From Candidatus Hermodarchaeota archaeon (lineage in GTDB: Archaea > Asgardarchaeota > Hermodarchaeia > Hermodarchaeales > Hermodarchaeaceae): a DNA stretch of 9,868 bases. Of the stretch, positions 1-6,393 are shown one piece after another; the stretch's first letter is position 1; each line of letters starts with the position of its first letter. The position numbers and the translations under genes were made by a program. The DNA is taken from NCBI GenBank assembly GCA_016839995.1, contig JAEOTD010000004.1, forward strand, positions 1 through 9,868. Direction: 5' to 3'. Below the pieces are notes generated by a model. That model saw only the letters and a program-made list of their open reading frames with translations, had not been told where the DNA came from and did no database searches.

Positions 1-333
1 AATCGGTGGCTGTATCGAGTGACACCGCATGCTACAAAGGTTTTGGGAGTGTTAGCGGTGGGGGTGTTTTGGGTGATTGCGGGGTCGTTGTACTTGAACA
101 TTGGGTGGTTTGATTGGATCTGGTTGTGGACGGGGCGAGCGGTAACTGGACGGGATTTTATGATTAACAGTGGGCTGTTTGCATTTGAATACGTAGTGAC
201 TATCGGATTGATTGATGGTGTGGCGTTGGTATTGTTTGCACTCTATCCCGTTTGGTTGTACTGTGGCGTTTTCCTTGGCTACTTGTTGTTTGGTCGGCAT
301 GAGGGGCAAACCGGGATTGTAGGGCTGCTATGA
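1..333 (+). CDS. 3' part of an unrecognised multi-pass membrane protein
   Basis: The reading frame is open from base 1 to a TGA at 331-333, giving 110 residues. A GTG at 19 could serve as a start, but codons upstream of it (reading NRWLYR) are also open and no ribosome site precedes it, so I treat the gene as truncated at the window edge. The visible part has a hydrophobic segment just after the GTG (VLGVLAVGVFWVIAG), a short tryptophan-rich loop (GWFDWIWLW), then two further hydrophobic stretches near the C terminus (about residues 60-100 of the visible part), ending with a short polar tail. This suggests about three transmembrane helices. I recognise no family. It lies 16 bases upstream of the SDR gene on the same strand, so the two are probably co-transcribed. 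The third codon positions are rich in G compared with the rest of the window. Confidence 0.6.
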   Translation, partial: NRWLYRVTPHATKVLGVLAVGVFWVIAGSLYLNIGWFDWIWLWTGRAVTGRDFMINSGLFAFEYVVTIGLIDGVALVLFALYPVWLYCGVFLGYLLFGRHEGQTGIVGLL

Positions 334-349
334 TATTGGAGGCTGGAGG

Positions 350-1360
350 GTGACAACCCAACGAGTATTGGTGACTGGAGCATGCGGGTTTGTGGGCAGT
401 CACTTCATCGATCAGTTACTCTTGCACTCAGGTTATGCGGTTCGAGGTATGGATTTGCCTGAGGCAGATTCTTCGTTTTTGAATAGTGAAGCCAAGTTCA
501 TGACCGGGGATTTGTGCAAACCTGAGACACTTGGTCCTATTGTCACCGGTGTTGATGTCATTGTGCATGTGGCCTCGTTGTTTCGTTATTCGGCGTCATG
601 GGAGGATTTGTATGCAGTCAATGTTGAAGGCACAAAACATCTTTGTAAGGCAGCTGTCGAAGCAGGCGTCTCGAAACTGTTGCTCATTAGTAGTGCTGGA
701 GTATATGGGGTACCAACCGCGCTGCCGGTCAGTGAAGAAGACCCTGTAAATCCTTCAAATGCCTATGAACAATCAAAACTCGAACAAGAACAAATAGCTC
801 TACAGATGTGTACCCAAAATCAACTGAATCTTACCATCCTTCGCCCGGCACCCATTTACGGACCCCGCAATCGGTATGGGATTGGAACGATTCTAAGAAT
901 GGTGGCGCTAGGGCAGCTGCCCATTATTTCCAAGAATCTGGATACATTGGTTCCCCTAGTTCATATCACAGATGTGGTAGGTGCATCCTTACATCTGCTT
1001 TCTATTCCCACAGCCTTAGGTGAGATCTATAATGTGGTGGATGATTCTACGTACCGTAAGTATGAACTATTTTCACATATGGCTCCGTTGCTAAATGCGA
1101 AGATTTACTATTCGCGGTTCCCGCTTCTTCCTCGGTGGCTTCTCCATGCCTTGGCATCATGGGCTGAATGGAAAGCACGCAATCTCACTCACAAACCACC
1201 GAAAATTGAACGTGCGACAATCGATTTGATGTTTCACGATTATCAGTACAGTAACACTAAGCTCAAAGCAACCGGTTATCAGCTGACTTATCCTGATTCA
1301 AAACTAGGTTTAGAAGAAACTGTAGCATGGTATAAGAAATCTCACTGGTTTGAACCATGA
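350..1360 (+). CDS. Extended SDR NAD(P)-dependent dehydrogenase/epimerase, 3-beta-HSD-like
   Basis: This 336-residue protein is an extended short-chain dehydrogenase, probably cytoplasmic and using NAD(P) to oxidise, reduce or epimerise a hydroxyl-bearing substrate. The N terminus has the Rossmann motif GACGFVG (residues 10-16) and an acidic residue after strand 2 (D35), which favours NAD. The catalytic set is visible: S114/S115 in LLISSAGVYG, and Y139-x3-K143 in YEQSK. LRPAPIYGPR (164-173) is the usual substrate-side motif. The C-terminal part, with PRWLLHALASWAEW (261-274) and YQYSNTKLKATGY (298-310), resembles 3-beta-hydroxysteroid dehydrogenase/sterol-decarboxylase-like proteins more than nucleotide-sugar epimerases. 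The substrate cannot be told from sequence; an isoprenoid or a sugar are both possible. The start is GTG at 350 with GGAGG at 338-342 (7-base spacing); a second GGAGG directly abuts the GTG. It follows the membrane gene by 16 bases. Confidence 0.9.
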   Translation: MTTQRVLVTGACGFVGSHFIDQLLLHSGYAVRGMDLPEADSSFLNSEAKFMTGDLCKPETLGPIVTGVDVIVHVASLFRYSASWEDLYAVNVEGTKHLCKAAVEAGVSKLLLISSAGVYGVPTALPVSEEDPVNPSNAYEQSKLEQEQIALQMCTQNQLNLTILRPAPIYGPRNRYGIGTILRMVALGQLPIISKNLDTLVPLVHITDVVGASLHLLSIPTALGEIYNVVDDSTYRKYELFSHMAPLLNAKIYYSRFPLLPRWLLHALASWAEWKARNLTHKPPKIERATIDLMFHDYQYSNTKLKATGYQLTYPDSKLGLEETVAWYKKSHWFEP

Positions 1361-1382
1361 CGGCATTCTCATTTTTGCCTGA

Positions 1383-1401
1383 ATGCTGCATTATGCAGTA
1401 T
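1383..1401. terminator. Hairpin between convergent genes, possible two-way terminator
   Basis: CTGCAT (1386-1391) and ATGCAG (1393-1398) are perfect reverse complements around a single T. With outer A-T, T-A and G-T pairs this folds as a 7-pair stem over an ATTAT loop. It sits in the 44-base gap between two genes that end towards each other. A short T run (1370-1375) lies on one side and ATTTTG on the other. A terminator or mRNA-end role is inference. Confidence 0.35.
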
Positions 1402-1404
1402 CTG

Positions 1405-2163
1405 TTATGATTTTGTCAGACTACTTGTGGTGCGGTTGTGCCGGCGTCGAAGGCGAGTGAAGCCAAGTGCGGTGAGGACACCGATTACAATGGCTGTGGC
1501 GGGGAAGCCGGGGATTAGTGGAGGTGCAAGCCCGTCGGTGCCGTTGACGACGATGTTGTCGATACCATAGCCGTGGGGGGCGCTGCCCAAGGTGAAGTAG
1601 GTGGACGTTGTGTATTCAGTATCGTTGGCGGTGAGGTAGAGGAAGTTGTCCCAGCGAACTTCAAAGGCACCATTACTGGTGCGAGTGATTTGAACGCTAT
1701 AGGTGCCACTAACTGGTGACAAGGTGGCGGAGTCCAGGACGCTAATAGTTGTGGCTGTGGATTTGAGCAAGTAAAAGGCTGATCCGTTGAGTTCGAGGAT
1801 GTAACCTTGCAGACCGGGATCAAAGACGTTGTAACACATGGCGTTGTGCATGAAACCGATCCAGACCTTGGTTCCCGTGTCGGAATAGAGCAGGTCGAAG
1901 GACCAGGTGCCATAGGAGGCCGTGCTTTCGCGGCGAATAATCGCTTGGTGGGGAAATCCAACGGAATCAGTTGACCGGAGAATCCCTACTCCGGCGGCCC
2001 ATGAGCCCATGGTGACATTCCATTCGGGGTAATAGTTTCCATCGGTGAAATCGTCAGTCCAGTGAACGTCACCAGCCGAACATGGCGGGATATTCAAGAC
2101 GACCACATTGAGGACCAGAAGTAATCCGATAATGCCCACTAAGAGGACATGCTGTTTACGCAT
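1405..2163 (-). CDS. Secreted beta-sandwich protein with IPGFP C-terminal membrane/sorting tail
   Basis: This 252-residue protein appears to be exported and held at the cell surface. Residues 1-30 form a signal peptide (MRKQ, then a long hydrophobic run ending PPCSAGD). The middle (about 35-208) is rich in alternating beta-strand patterns with WTDDFTDGNYYPEW near its start and HGYGIDNIVV at its end. This is the usual look of a concanavalin-like jelly-roll (LamG / DUF1080-type) domain that often binds sugars. The end has IPGFP (217-221), one transmembrane helix (about 221-236) and the basic stop RLRRR, a PGF-type archaeal sorting signal in an Asgard-like variant. Sequons N49-V-T, N126-G-S, N180-D-T and N207-G-T suggest surface N-glycosylation. 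ATG at 2161-2163 is preceded by GAGGG 7-8 bases upstream. It lies 96 bases downstream of the glycoside hydrolase gene on the same strand, so a role in surface carbohydrate binding or turnover is plausible but inferred. Confidence 0.75.
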   Translation of the reverse strand: MRKQHVLLVGIIGLLLVLNVVVLNIPPCSAGDVHWTDDFTDGNYYPEWNVTMGSWAAGVGILRSTDSVGFPHQAIIRRESTASYGTWSFDLLYSDTGTKVWIGFMHNAMCYNVFDPGLQGYILELNGSAFYLLKSTATTISVLDSATLSPVSGTYSVQITRTSNGAFEVRWDNFLYLTANDTEYTTSTYFTLGSAPHGYGIDNIVVNGTDGLAPPLIPGFPATAIVIGVLTALGFTRLRRRHNRTTSSLTKS

Positions 2164-2188
2164 AGAGGTTCCCTCAATAGTTACTCTT

Positions 2189-2214
2189 CCCCAAATCCCT
2201 GTTTCACATTGGGG
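2189..2214. repeat. Short inverted repeat in the leader of the IPGFP protein gene
   Basis: CCCCAA (2189-2194) and TTGGGG (2209-2214) form a 6-bp GC-rich inverted repeat with a 14-base loop, 26 bases upstream of the minus-strand start. The loop also contains TCCCTG, which can instead pair with CAGGGA at 2230-2235, so two mutually exclusive folds exist. It may mark the end of the upstream hydrolase mRNA or a leader structure. Function unknown. Confidence 0.25.
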
Positions 2215-2259
2215 TCGTTGAATGGGATTCAGGGACTACTACTCTCTTCTACGTTCCTG

Positions 2260-3807
2260 TTACTTTAATGATACCAAAAAAGGCGCTCGATGAATAACGT
2301 GAACCTGAATGAATAAGGAATGAAGAGGACTTAACATCACGCCTAAGAAGTGAGTTGTAATCCAAAGCACCGTTTGTGGTGGACATGTAAATGAAGTTGT
2401 TGAACTGGTGGAAGTGCTAGGTGGAGTCCAATCATCATGCTGCTGAATGGCAGAACTGGAGAGTTCGCGAGAAGTAATTTGGTAAGTTCCTGCAGGGGCC
2501 CCTTGGAGAGTGATGTGAGCTGTCATGGCTCGCCATCCGTGATTGGAAATGAGAATTGTGTAATTGTGTGTTCCAGGTCCTTGGGTTACAAGGGTAGTTA
2601 GGGGCATTGGGAAAGTCAAAAGGGAGGGGGTTTGAATGAGTGTTGTATTCAGAATGGGGTATCCTGTAATTGCAGCGAAGGGTTTGAGTGCGTGAAAGGT
2701 GGGTTTGGGTGTTGTCGGATTACGCGTGAGGAGCCCGAAGTTAGCTTCTTCACCAAAGGGGGATGTGATGCTGGGATGGAGGGGTATGTCTTTGGCAAAG
2801 CCAAAACAGGCAATATCGATTCCACGGTGTGCAGCGCCAATTAAGACTTCCGTGGTATGGATGGCTGCGGTCATCGTTCCCCAATCAGCATCAGACAACA
2901 GGTCGAGTCCATATTCATCGAAGATCCGTTCAATATGCCCAAATCCCTGACTTACAACTAGATTAGTTCCGGTTTCGATTACCCCAACAACTTGAGCAGG
3001 ATTGTTCCAGTATGCGTGCCAGGAGAAAAAGTCCAGAGGGAGTCCTAATCCATTGACGTTGCCTAAGAAGCTCGTTGTCCAATCCGCCAAGTTAATGTCC
3101 GCGAGTCCTGGTCCGCCTATCTTAAAGGAACCACCGATTAGAGCTAGTCGTTGCGAGACGGCAGAATACAGGTTAAGAAATTCCTGTTTAGTCCCATTCC
3201 AAAATGCGGGAAGGTTGGGTTCATTGCCGATTTCGATATAGTCAAAGTCGAAAATCTGTCCGGTTCCTGGCCACCCTTGCTCATAGTGCATCACTACACG
3301 CGCCACTACTTCTGCATAAATATCCAGGTCAGGGGGAACGATATTGGGTGCCCAATCAAGAGCCAGCGACCGGGGACATCCCACGAAGGTCAGGATAGGA
3401 CTTGCTCCAGTTTCGTTTACTACGTCCACGAGGAGATCCAGATAGGTCCAATTGTAGAAAGCAGGGTTCTGGGCATCAGCTAAGGTTGTGCCATTGAAGA
3501 TGGTGTGATGCCAGCCCCATCCTGAGCTTGTAACGAGCTGCCATCCGAACCGACACCACACGCGGAGATGCTGCAACCCCAGGTCCTGAAATAAATCATA
3601 GGCTACCTGATCTTGATACAATCCTGTGATATCTGGACCATAGGAGTTAGCACCCACAAGATGATTTACCGTGCCGGTTGTTTGAGAGGTTTCTACTCGT
3701 AGCTCGACGTTTGAAATCGGAATTACGACATACGTTAACACGAACCAGATACTCAAACTCAGTAGAAGAAAAATTGACACAATGGCGACTAACCGTCTTT
3801 TCCGCAT
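2260..3807 (-). CDS. Membrane-anchored GH39-like glycoside hydrolase
   Basis: This is a clan GH-A (beta/alpha)8 glycoside hydrolase most like family GH39 (beta-xylosidase/iduronidase type), probably a retaining enzyme acting outside the cell. Numbering from ATG at 3805-3807 gives 515 residues. MRKRR is followed by an uncleaved-looking helix (about 6-30). The GNEPN motif with the likely acid/base E196 lies after the strand FDFDYIEI, and the likely nucleophile E298 lies in IFDEYG. Their 102-residue separation suits GH39. DFFSWHAY (about 259-266, H264) is another family-type motif. A C-terminal beta domain starts near residue 385. Six N-x-S/T sequons support a surface location. An upstream GTG at 3837 would add ten residues, but a TATA-like box at 3845-3852 predicts transcription start near 3822, inside that extension, so I prefer ATG. 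After PPQTVLWITTH the last 30 or so residues are an odd hydrophobic tail without a sorting motif. The sugar substrate is unknown. Confidence 0.82.
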   Translation of the reverse strand: MRKRRLVAIVSIFLLLSLSIWFVLTYVVIPISNVELRVETSQTTGTVNHLVGANSYGPDITGLYQDQVAYDLFQDLGLQHLRVWCRFGWQLVTSSGWGWHHTIFNGTTLADAQNPAFYNWTYLDLLVDVVNETGASPILTFVGCPRSLALDWAPNIVPPDLDIYAEVVARVVMHYEQGWPGTGQIFDFDYIEIGNEPNLPAFWNGTKQEFLNLYSAVSQRLALIGGSFKIGGPGLADINLADWTTSFLGNVNGLGLPLDFFSWHAYWNNPAQVVGVIETGTNLVVSQGFGHIERIFDEYGLDLLSDADWGTMTAAIHTTEVLIGAAHRGIDIACFGFAKDIPLHPSITSPFGEEANFGLLTRNPTTPKPTFHALKPFAAITGYPILNTTLIQTPSLLTFPMPLTTLVTQGPGTHNYTILISNHGWRAMTAHITLQGAPAGTYQITSRELSSSAIQQHDDWTPPSTSTSSTTSFTCPPQTVLWITTHFLGVMLSPLHSLFIQVHVIHRAPFLVSLK

Positions 3808-3844
3808 GGAAGCCCATCCCGTCGTGCTTCTAGCCACATCTCAG

Positions 3845-3852
3845 CTAAATAG
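3845..3852 (-). promoter_or_regulatory. TATA-like box for the GH39-like gene
   Basis: CTATTTAG on the minus strand lies about 41 bases upstream of the preferred ATG at 3807. The expected archaeal transcription start, some 25 bases downstream, falls near 3822. This would exclude the GTG at 3837 as a start and leave a leader of about 15 bases containing GGGATGGG as a weak ribosome site. Confidence 0.4.
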
Positions 3853-3880
3853 ATTAGCTTACACGGATTCAGCTTAAGGG

Positions 3881-4939
3881 TCAAGCTGATTTGAAGAATG
3901 TGTGAAAAGGCTTTGGAAGGCTCCTGTAATCGACTTTGTTTGCGATTGGTGAAAGATCCACGGAGTTAAAGGTGTGCCAATAGAGAATAGGTCCTTTTCC
4001 ACCCTTACGGATGTAACTGATCACCCCTGCAAGGGTCTTCGCTGTATATGTGGGCTCTAGGGTTAGTTTTTCGTGATCACAGGCAAGCTGTGTGGCCTCG
4101 GCTCCTTCAACCGATGGGTCGCCGTACCCGGTTCCTGCATGTTCAGTGACTAATTCAAAACGAGGTTGATAGACAAAGTCTTGGAATTCCCCACTCCTTT
4201 GCATTCGCTTTAGTGTGCTTTGGATGAGGTTAGTCAACTTATGAGAACTAGGTGGGTGTGGTGAGACACAAATTCCTCGAACACGAGTTGACAACCCCGT
4301 TAGCTGCAATCCTAAATCGATACCCGCAATTGTGCCCAAACTTCCAACAGGAATGAAAATTAGCTGTGGTTCTGGAAGTTGTCCATCAGTAATCTGGTGA
4401 TGTAACTCGAATACTGCATTCACATACCCCAACACGCCGACAACTGAACTCCCACCAAGCGGAAGCCAATAGGTATGACGCTGGTACAATCGATCAAGGA
4501 ACCGAAACCTAAACTGTGCGTTCCGTCGGGTTTTCACATAAATCATATTTGCGCCAAAATGGTAAAGCAGTTTTAGGTTCTGAAGAACGTGGGAAGTGAT
4601 AGGCTGATCTGTTAAGTACAAGCGTGTGGGTAAATTGTTGACTTGCCCATGTACGGTGGTTGCTAGTCCATGGTTAGTGCCCAAGCCTCCAAGGGTGGCG
4701 ATTTGGCGTTTGTTTTGTTGGAGCGCATCGGCGAGGAGGAATTCTAATTTTCGAACCTTGTTTCCGCCATATTTATCAGAAGTAAGGTTGTCGAGTTTGA
4801 CCCACATCTCTTCTTTTGACACCAAGGCTTCTTGGAGGTTTGATAAGTGCCGAGTTGGTGTCGGTTTTGGCAGAATAGCTATCCAGGGAATCTGTTTTTG
4901 AAGCTCTGGATGGGCGTCAAATAAGGCTGGTTGTTTCAT
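3881..4939 (-). CDS. PLP-dependent D-cysteine desulfhydrase / ACC deaminase family enzyme
   Basis: This is a fold-type II pyridoxal-phosphate enzyme of about 352 residues, cytoplasmic. The family breaks D-cysteine to pyruvate, H2S and ammonia, or opens 1-aminocyclopropane-1-carboxylate; sequence alone does not decide which. Numbering from ATG 4939: DKYGGNKVRKLEF carries the cofactor lysine K61; GTNHGLA (87-93) is the substrate-carboxylate loop; LPLGGSS (159-165) and GSLGT (199-203) are conserved glycine loops, the latter likely cradling the cofactor phosphate; GYGDPS (271-276) follows; EPTYTAK holds Y298, at the place of the catalytic tyrosine of ACC deaminase; WHTFN is near the end. GYGDPS is closer to the broad desulfhydrase-like group than to true ACC deaminases, so I favour an amino-acid lyase of unknown substrate. 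A GTG at 4957 would add six residues; neither start has a good ribosome site. It is 73 bases upstream of the hydrolase gene on the same strand, but that gene seems to have its own promoter. Confidence 0.85.
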   Translation of the reverse strand: MKQPALFDAHPELQKQIPWIAILPKPTPTRHLSNLQEALVSKEEMWVKLDNLTSDKYGGNKVRKLEFLLADALQQNKRQIATLGGLGTNHGLATTVHGQVNNLPTRLYLTDQPITSHVLQNLKLLYHFGANMIYVKTRRNAQFRFRFLDRLYQRHTYWLPLGGSSVVGVLGYVNAVFELHHQITDGQLPEPQLIFIPVGSLGTIAGIDLGLQLTGLSTRVRGICVSPHPPSSHKLTNLIQSTLKRMQRSGEFQDFVYQPRFELVTEHAGTGYGDPSVEGAEATQLACDHEKLTLEPTYTAKTLAGVISYIRKGGKGPILYWHTFNSVDLSPIANKVDYRSLPKPFHTFFKSA

Positions 4940-4995
4940 CGACTTTACACCAAACACTATCTGTGGGTTTTTGCCGTCAAAACCACCTTTGTAGG

Positions 4996-5004
4996 TTTTA
5001 TGTA
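4996..5004 (-). promoter_or_regulatory. Candidate TATA box for the PLP-enzyme gene
   Basis: TACATAAAA on the minus strand predicts a transcription start near 4974, shortly before the GTG at 4957 and ATG at 4939. Another AT-rich candidate, GGATATATTC at 5025-5034, lies further upstream, so the assignment is uncertain. Confidence 0.3.
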
Positions 5005-5033
5005 CTAGTTCGCTCAGTAATATTGAATATATC

Positions 5034-5073
5034 CAAAATAGTCAGCTAATATAATAGAATTTACACTATTTTG
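5034..5073. promoter_or_regulatory. Perfect 9-bp inverted repeat flanking a TATA box, operator candidate
   Basis: CAAAATAGT (5034-5042) and ACTATTTTG (5065-5073) are exact reverse complements separated by 22 bases. Their centres are 31 bp apart, close to three helical turns, so both halves face the same side of the DNA. The repeat centre (5053.5) lies on the TATA-like box at 5047-5055. A dimeric or paired regulator bound here would cover the TATA box and the sites of TBP/TFB contact, which suggests repression of the genes at 5098 and 5700. The region is shared with the minus-strand PLP-enzyme gene. Confidence 0.5.
5047..5055 (+). promoter_or_regulatory. TATA box of the 5098-6359 operon
   Basis: TAATATAAT predicts transcription start near 5077. 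This leaves a leader of about 20 bases that carries GGAGGA at 5085-5090, seven bases before the ATG at 5098. The spacing rules out the in-frame TTG at 5071 as the start. Confidence 0.55.
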
Positions 5074-5097
5074 TGTAATCTTATGGAGGAACAAAAA

Positions 5098-5688
5098 ATG
5101 GCAACCCCCAGTCAAACGGGCCGAAAATCTGAGGTTTTATGGGCACTCCCCTATTGCACTGCATTAGCCCAAGATGTACTCACTGAACAGGAATACATCG
5201 AAGCCGAAACAACCGCCGTCTATCTGGTCCGAAGTTCAAAATTACAAAAAGCCGCCAAGCAACGACTCACTGCCTTGGTGGCACCCCCACCAAAGCATCC
5301 CTTAGCAGCGGCTCAAGAAGCCGTGAAAAGCCTCCCTCGTTTTACCCGTGATGCACTCCAATCTCTTGCAGAGTATATCGAGCTGTTGGTCCGAGCCTGG
5401 ACTTTTGAAGTTACCGGTGATGCTGCCACTAAAACGCGATCTTTAGGAACCAATGTACGGCGACTGCAACCTAAAAAGCTGGGGCTTCCCGAGGACCTTG
5501 TGGACCATCTCAAACGGTATAATTCATTCATCTTTACACCTGCAAGGCATGATTTTACCATTTTCAAGGGGCAACGCCATCGCTTCACTTCCCGTGAAGT
5601 CGTATTGTTGGCCTATGTGACGATGAAACTGGCTGAACGTATCAAAGAAATCTCTTCAGCCGCTCGATTACAGTCCATAGCCTTCTAG
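5098..5688 (+). CDS. Unrecognised helical protein, co-transcribed with a methyltransferase
   Basis: I do not recognise this 196-residue protein. The start at ATG 5098 has GGAGGA (5085-5090) seven bases upstream and fits the TATA box; an in-frame TTG at 5071 would add nine residues but sits before the predicted transcription start. The composition is soluble and mostly helical, with no signal peptide or membrane segment. A basic helical N-terminal half (about 20-60) is followed by a proline-rich link (VAPPPKHP, 61-68). A C-terminal half (about 75-188) contains LGTNVRRL (116-123), RYNSFIFTPARHDF (140-153), GQRHRFTSREVV (158-169) and a long closing helix. The charged R/H/D pattern in 140-167 between helices could be an active or nucleic-acid-binding site. 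It faintly recalls HEPN-type bundles but lacks a clean R-x4-6-H, so no function is claimed. The methyltransferase gene starts 11 bases after its TAG, so both probably form one operon. Confidence 0.75.
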   Translation: MATPSQTGRKSEVLWALPYCTALAQDVLTEQEYIEAETTAVYLVRSSKLQKAAKQRLTALVAPPPKHPLAAAQEAVKSLPRFTRDALQSLAEYIELLVRAWTFEVTGDAATKTRSLGTNVRRLQPKKLGLPEDLVDHLKRYNSFIFTPARHDFTIFKGQRHRFTSREVVLLAYVTMKLAERIKEISSAARLQSIAF

Positions 5689-5699
5689 CCAACCAGAGG

Positions 5700-6359
5700 G
5701 TGACCACTTTCTCTGAGAACGAAGACGAATTTCATGAAGCGCGATTTGCATGGGAGCGGCAGTATGAAAAGGGGTACTTCTTACACCAGTCAATTCAACA
5801 TGAAATGCCCGCCGTCGCGAAACGATTCAAAGCCCACAGTGTAAAATCTGTTCTGGATCATGGATGCGGCAGCGGACGTCACGTATTGTATCTAGCACAA
5901 CAAGGATTTGAAGTCGTTGGGTTAGATATAGCCCCTACCGGTCTCTTTACCCTACTGCAGAAGCTTGCAGATGAAGAGTATGCTAGTCACCCTACACTAA
6001 GTGATATTCTCCAACTTCCCTTTGCAGATGAATCCTTTGACGCGATTATCAGTGTGCGTGTCATTCATCACAATCGACTTGCCCTCATCCAGAAAACCGT
6101 TCAGGAGATGAGACGAGTGCTAAAACCTCACGGGCTTATTTGGATCACAGTTCCGGTTCCCAAGGGTCATGACGCAACAGATGGCAGAGAAATTGAACCT
6201 GGCACTTGGGTGCCGACAAGCGGAATCGAAAAAGGTCTCCCACATCATCTGTTCACAGAGGATGAATTACAGAAGCTTTTCCAACACTTCACAATACTAG
6301 AGCTTCAAAAATTCATGTTGAGCCACTTTTCTGTCCTCGTCGAAAAGCCACCAGCTTGA
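5700..6359 (+). CDS. Class I SAM-dependent methyltransferase (Methyltransf_11 type)
   Basis: This 219-residue soluble protein transfers a methyl group from S-adenosylmethionine to an unknown acceptor. Motif I is VLDHGCGSGRHV (51-62, with D53, G55, G57, G59). The acidic residue closing strand 2 is D76 in VVGLDIAP. SDILQLPFADESFDAIIS (101-118) supplies the adenine-side D102 and motif IV. VIHHN (121-125) is at the usual acceptor-side position, and RRVLKPHGLIWIT (138-150) is the typical strand-5 region. The histidine-rich VIHHN and the loop around residues 157-185 are probably substrate-facing. This layout is typical of small-molecule or lipid/quinone-type enzymes, but also occurs in some tRNA and protein methyltransferases. 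The only upstream start that keeps the N-terminal helix is GTG 5700; GAGG directly abuts it with no spacer, so translation is probably coupled to the gene ending 11 bases before. Confidence 0.87.
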   Translation: MTTFSENEDEFHEARFAWERQYEKGYFLHQSIQHEMPAVAKRFKAHSVKSVLDHGCGSGRHVLYLAQQGFEVVGLDIAPTGLFTLLQKLADEEYASHPTLSDILQLPFADESFDAIISVRVIHHNRLALIQKTVQEMRRVLKPHGLIWITVPVPKGHDATDGREIEPGTWVPTSGIEKGLPHHLFTEDELQKLFQHFTILELQKFMLSHFSVLVEKPPA

Positions 6360-6360
6360 T

Positions 6361-6393
6361 CTCTTGTTGAATGACGATATAGTCATTCAAGAG
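6361..6393. terminator. Strong hairpin at convergent junction, overlapping the TrmO gene stop
   Basis: TTGAATGAC (6367-6375) and GTCATTCAA (6382-6390) form a perfect 9-bp stem closed by the loop GATATA. After a bulged G6366 the stem can extend with CTT/GAG pairs. It lies between two genes ending towards each other and includes the stop codon of the minus-strand gene (6383-6385). A role as two-way terminator or mRNA-end stabiliser is inferred. No strong poly-T tract follows. Confidence 0.5.

Noticed and set aside
1515..1961. 148-codon minus-strand frame overlapping the IPGFP protein gene
   Set aside because: It is a frame-shifted reading of the same strand, rich in Pro, Ser and Thr. The other frame has signal peptide, beta domain and sorting tail in order.
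3151..3483. 110-codon plus-strand open frame inside the glycoside hydrolase gene
   Set aside because: It is antisense to a well-supported GH39-like coding region with conserved catalytic motifs, and its translation has no recognisable pattern.
3808..3837. GTG 3837 start for the glycoside hydrolase
   Set aside because: The TATA-like box at 3845-3852 would place transcription start downstream of it, and MRKRR plus a hydrophobic helix from ATG 3807 is a natural N terminus.
5071..5097. TTG 5071 start for the unknown protein
   Set aside because: It lies before the transcription start predicted from the TATA box, while ATG 5098 has GGAGGA at ideal spacing.
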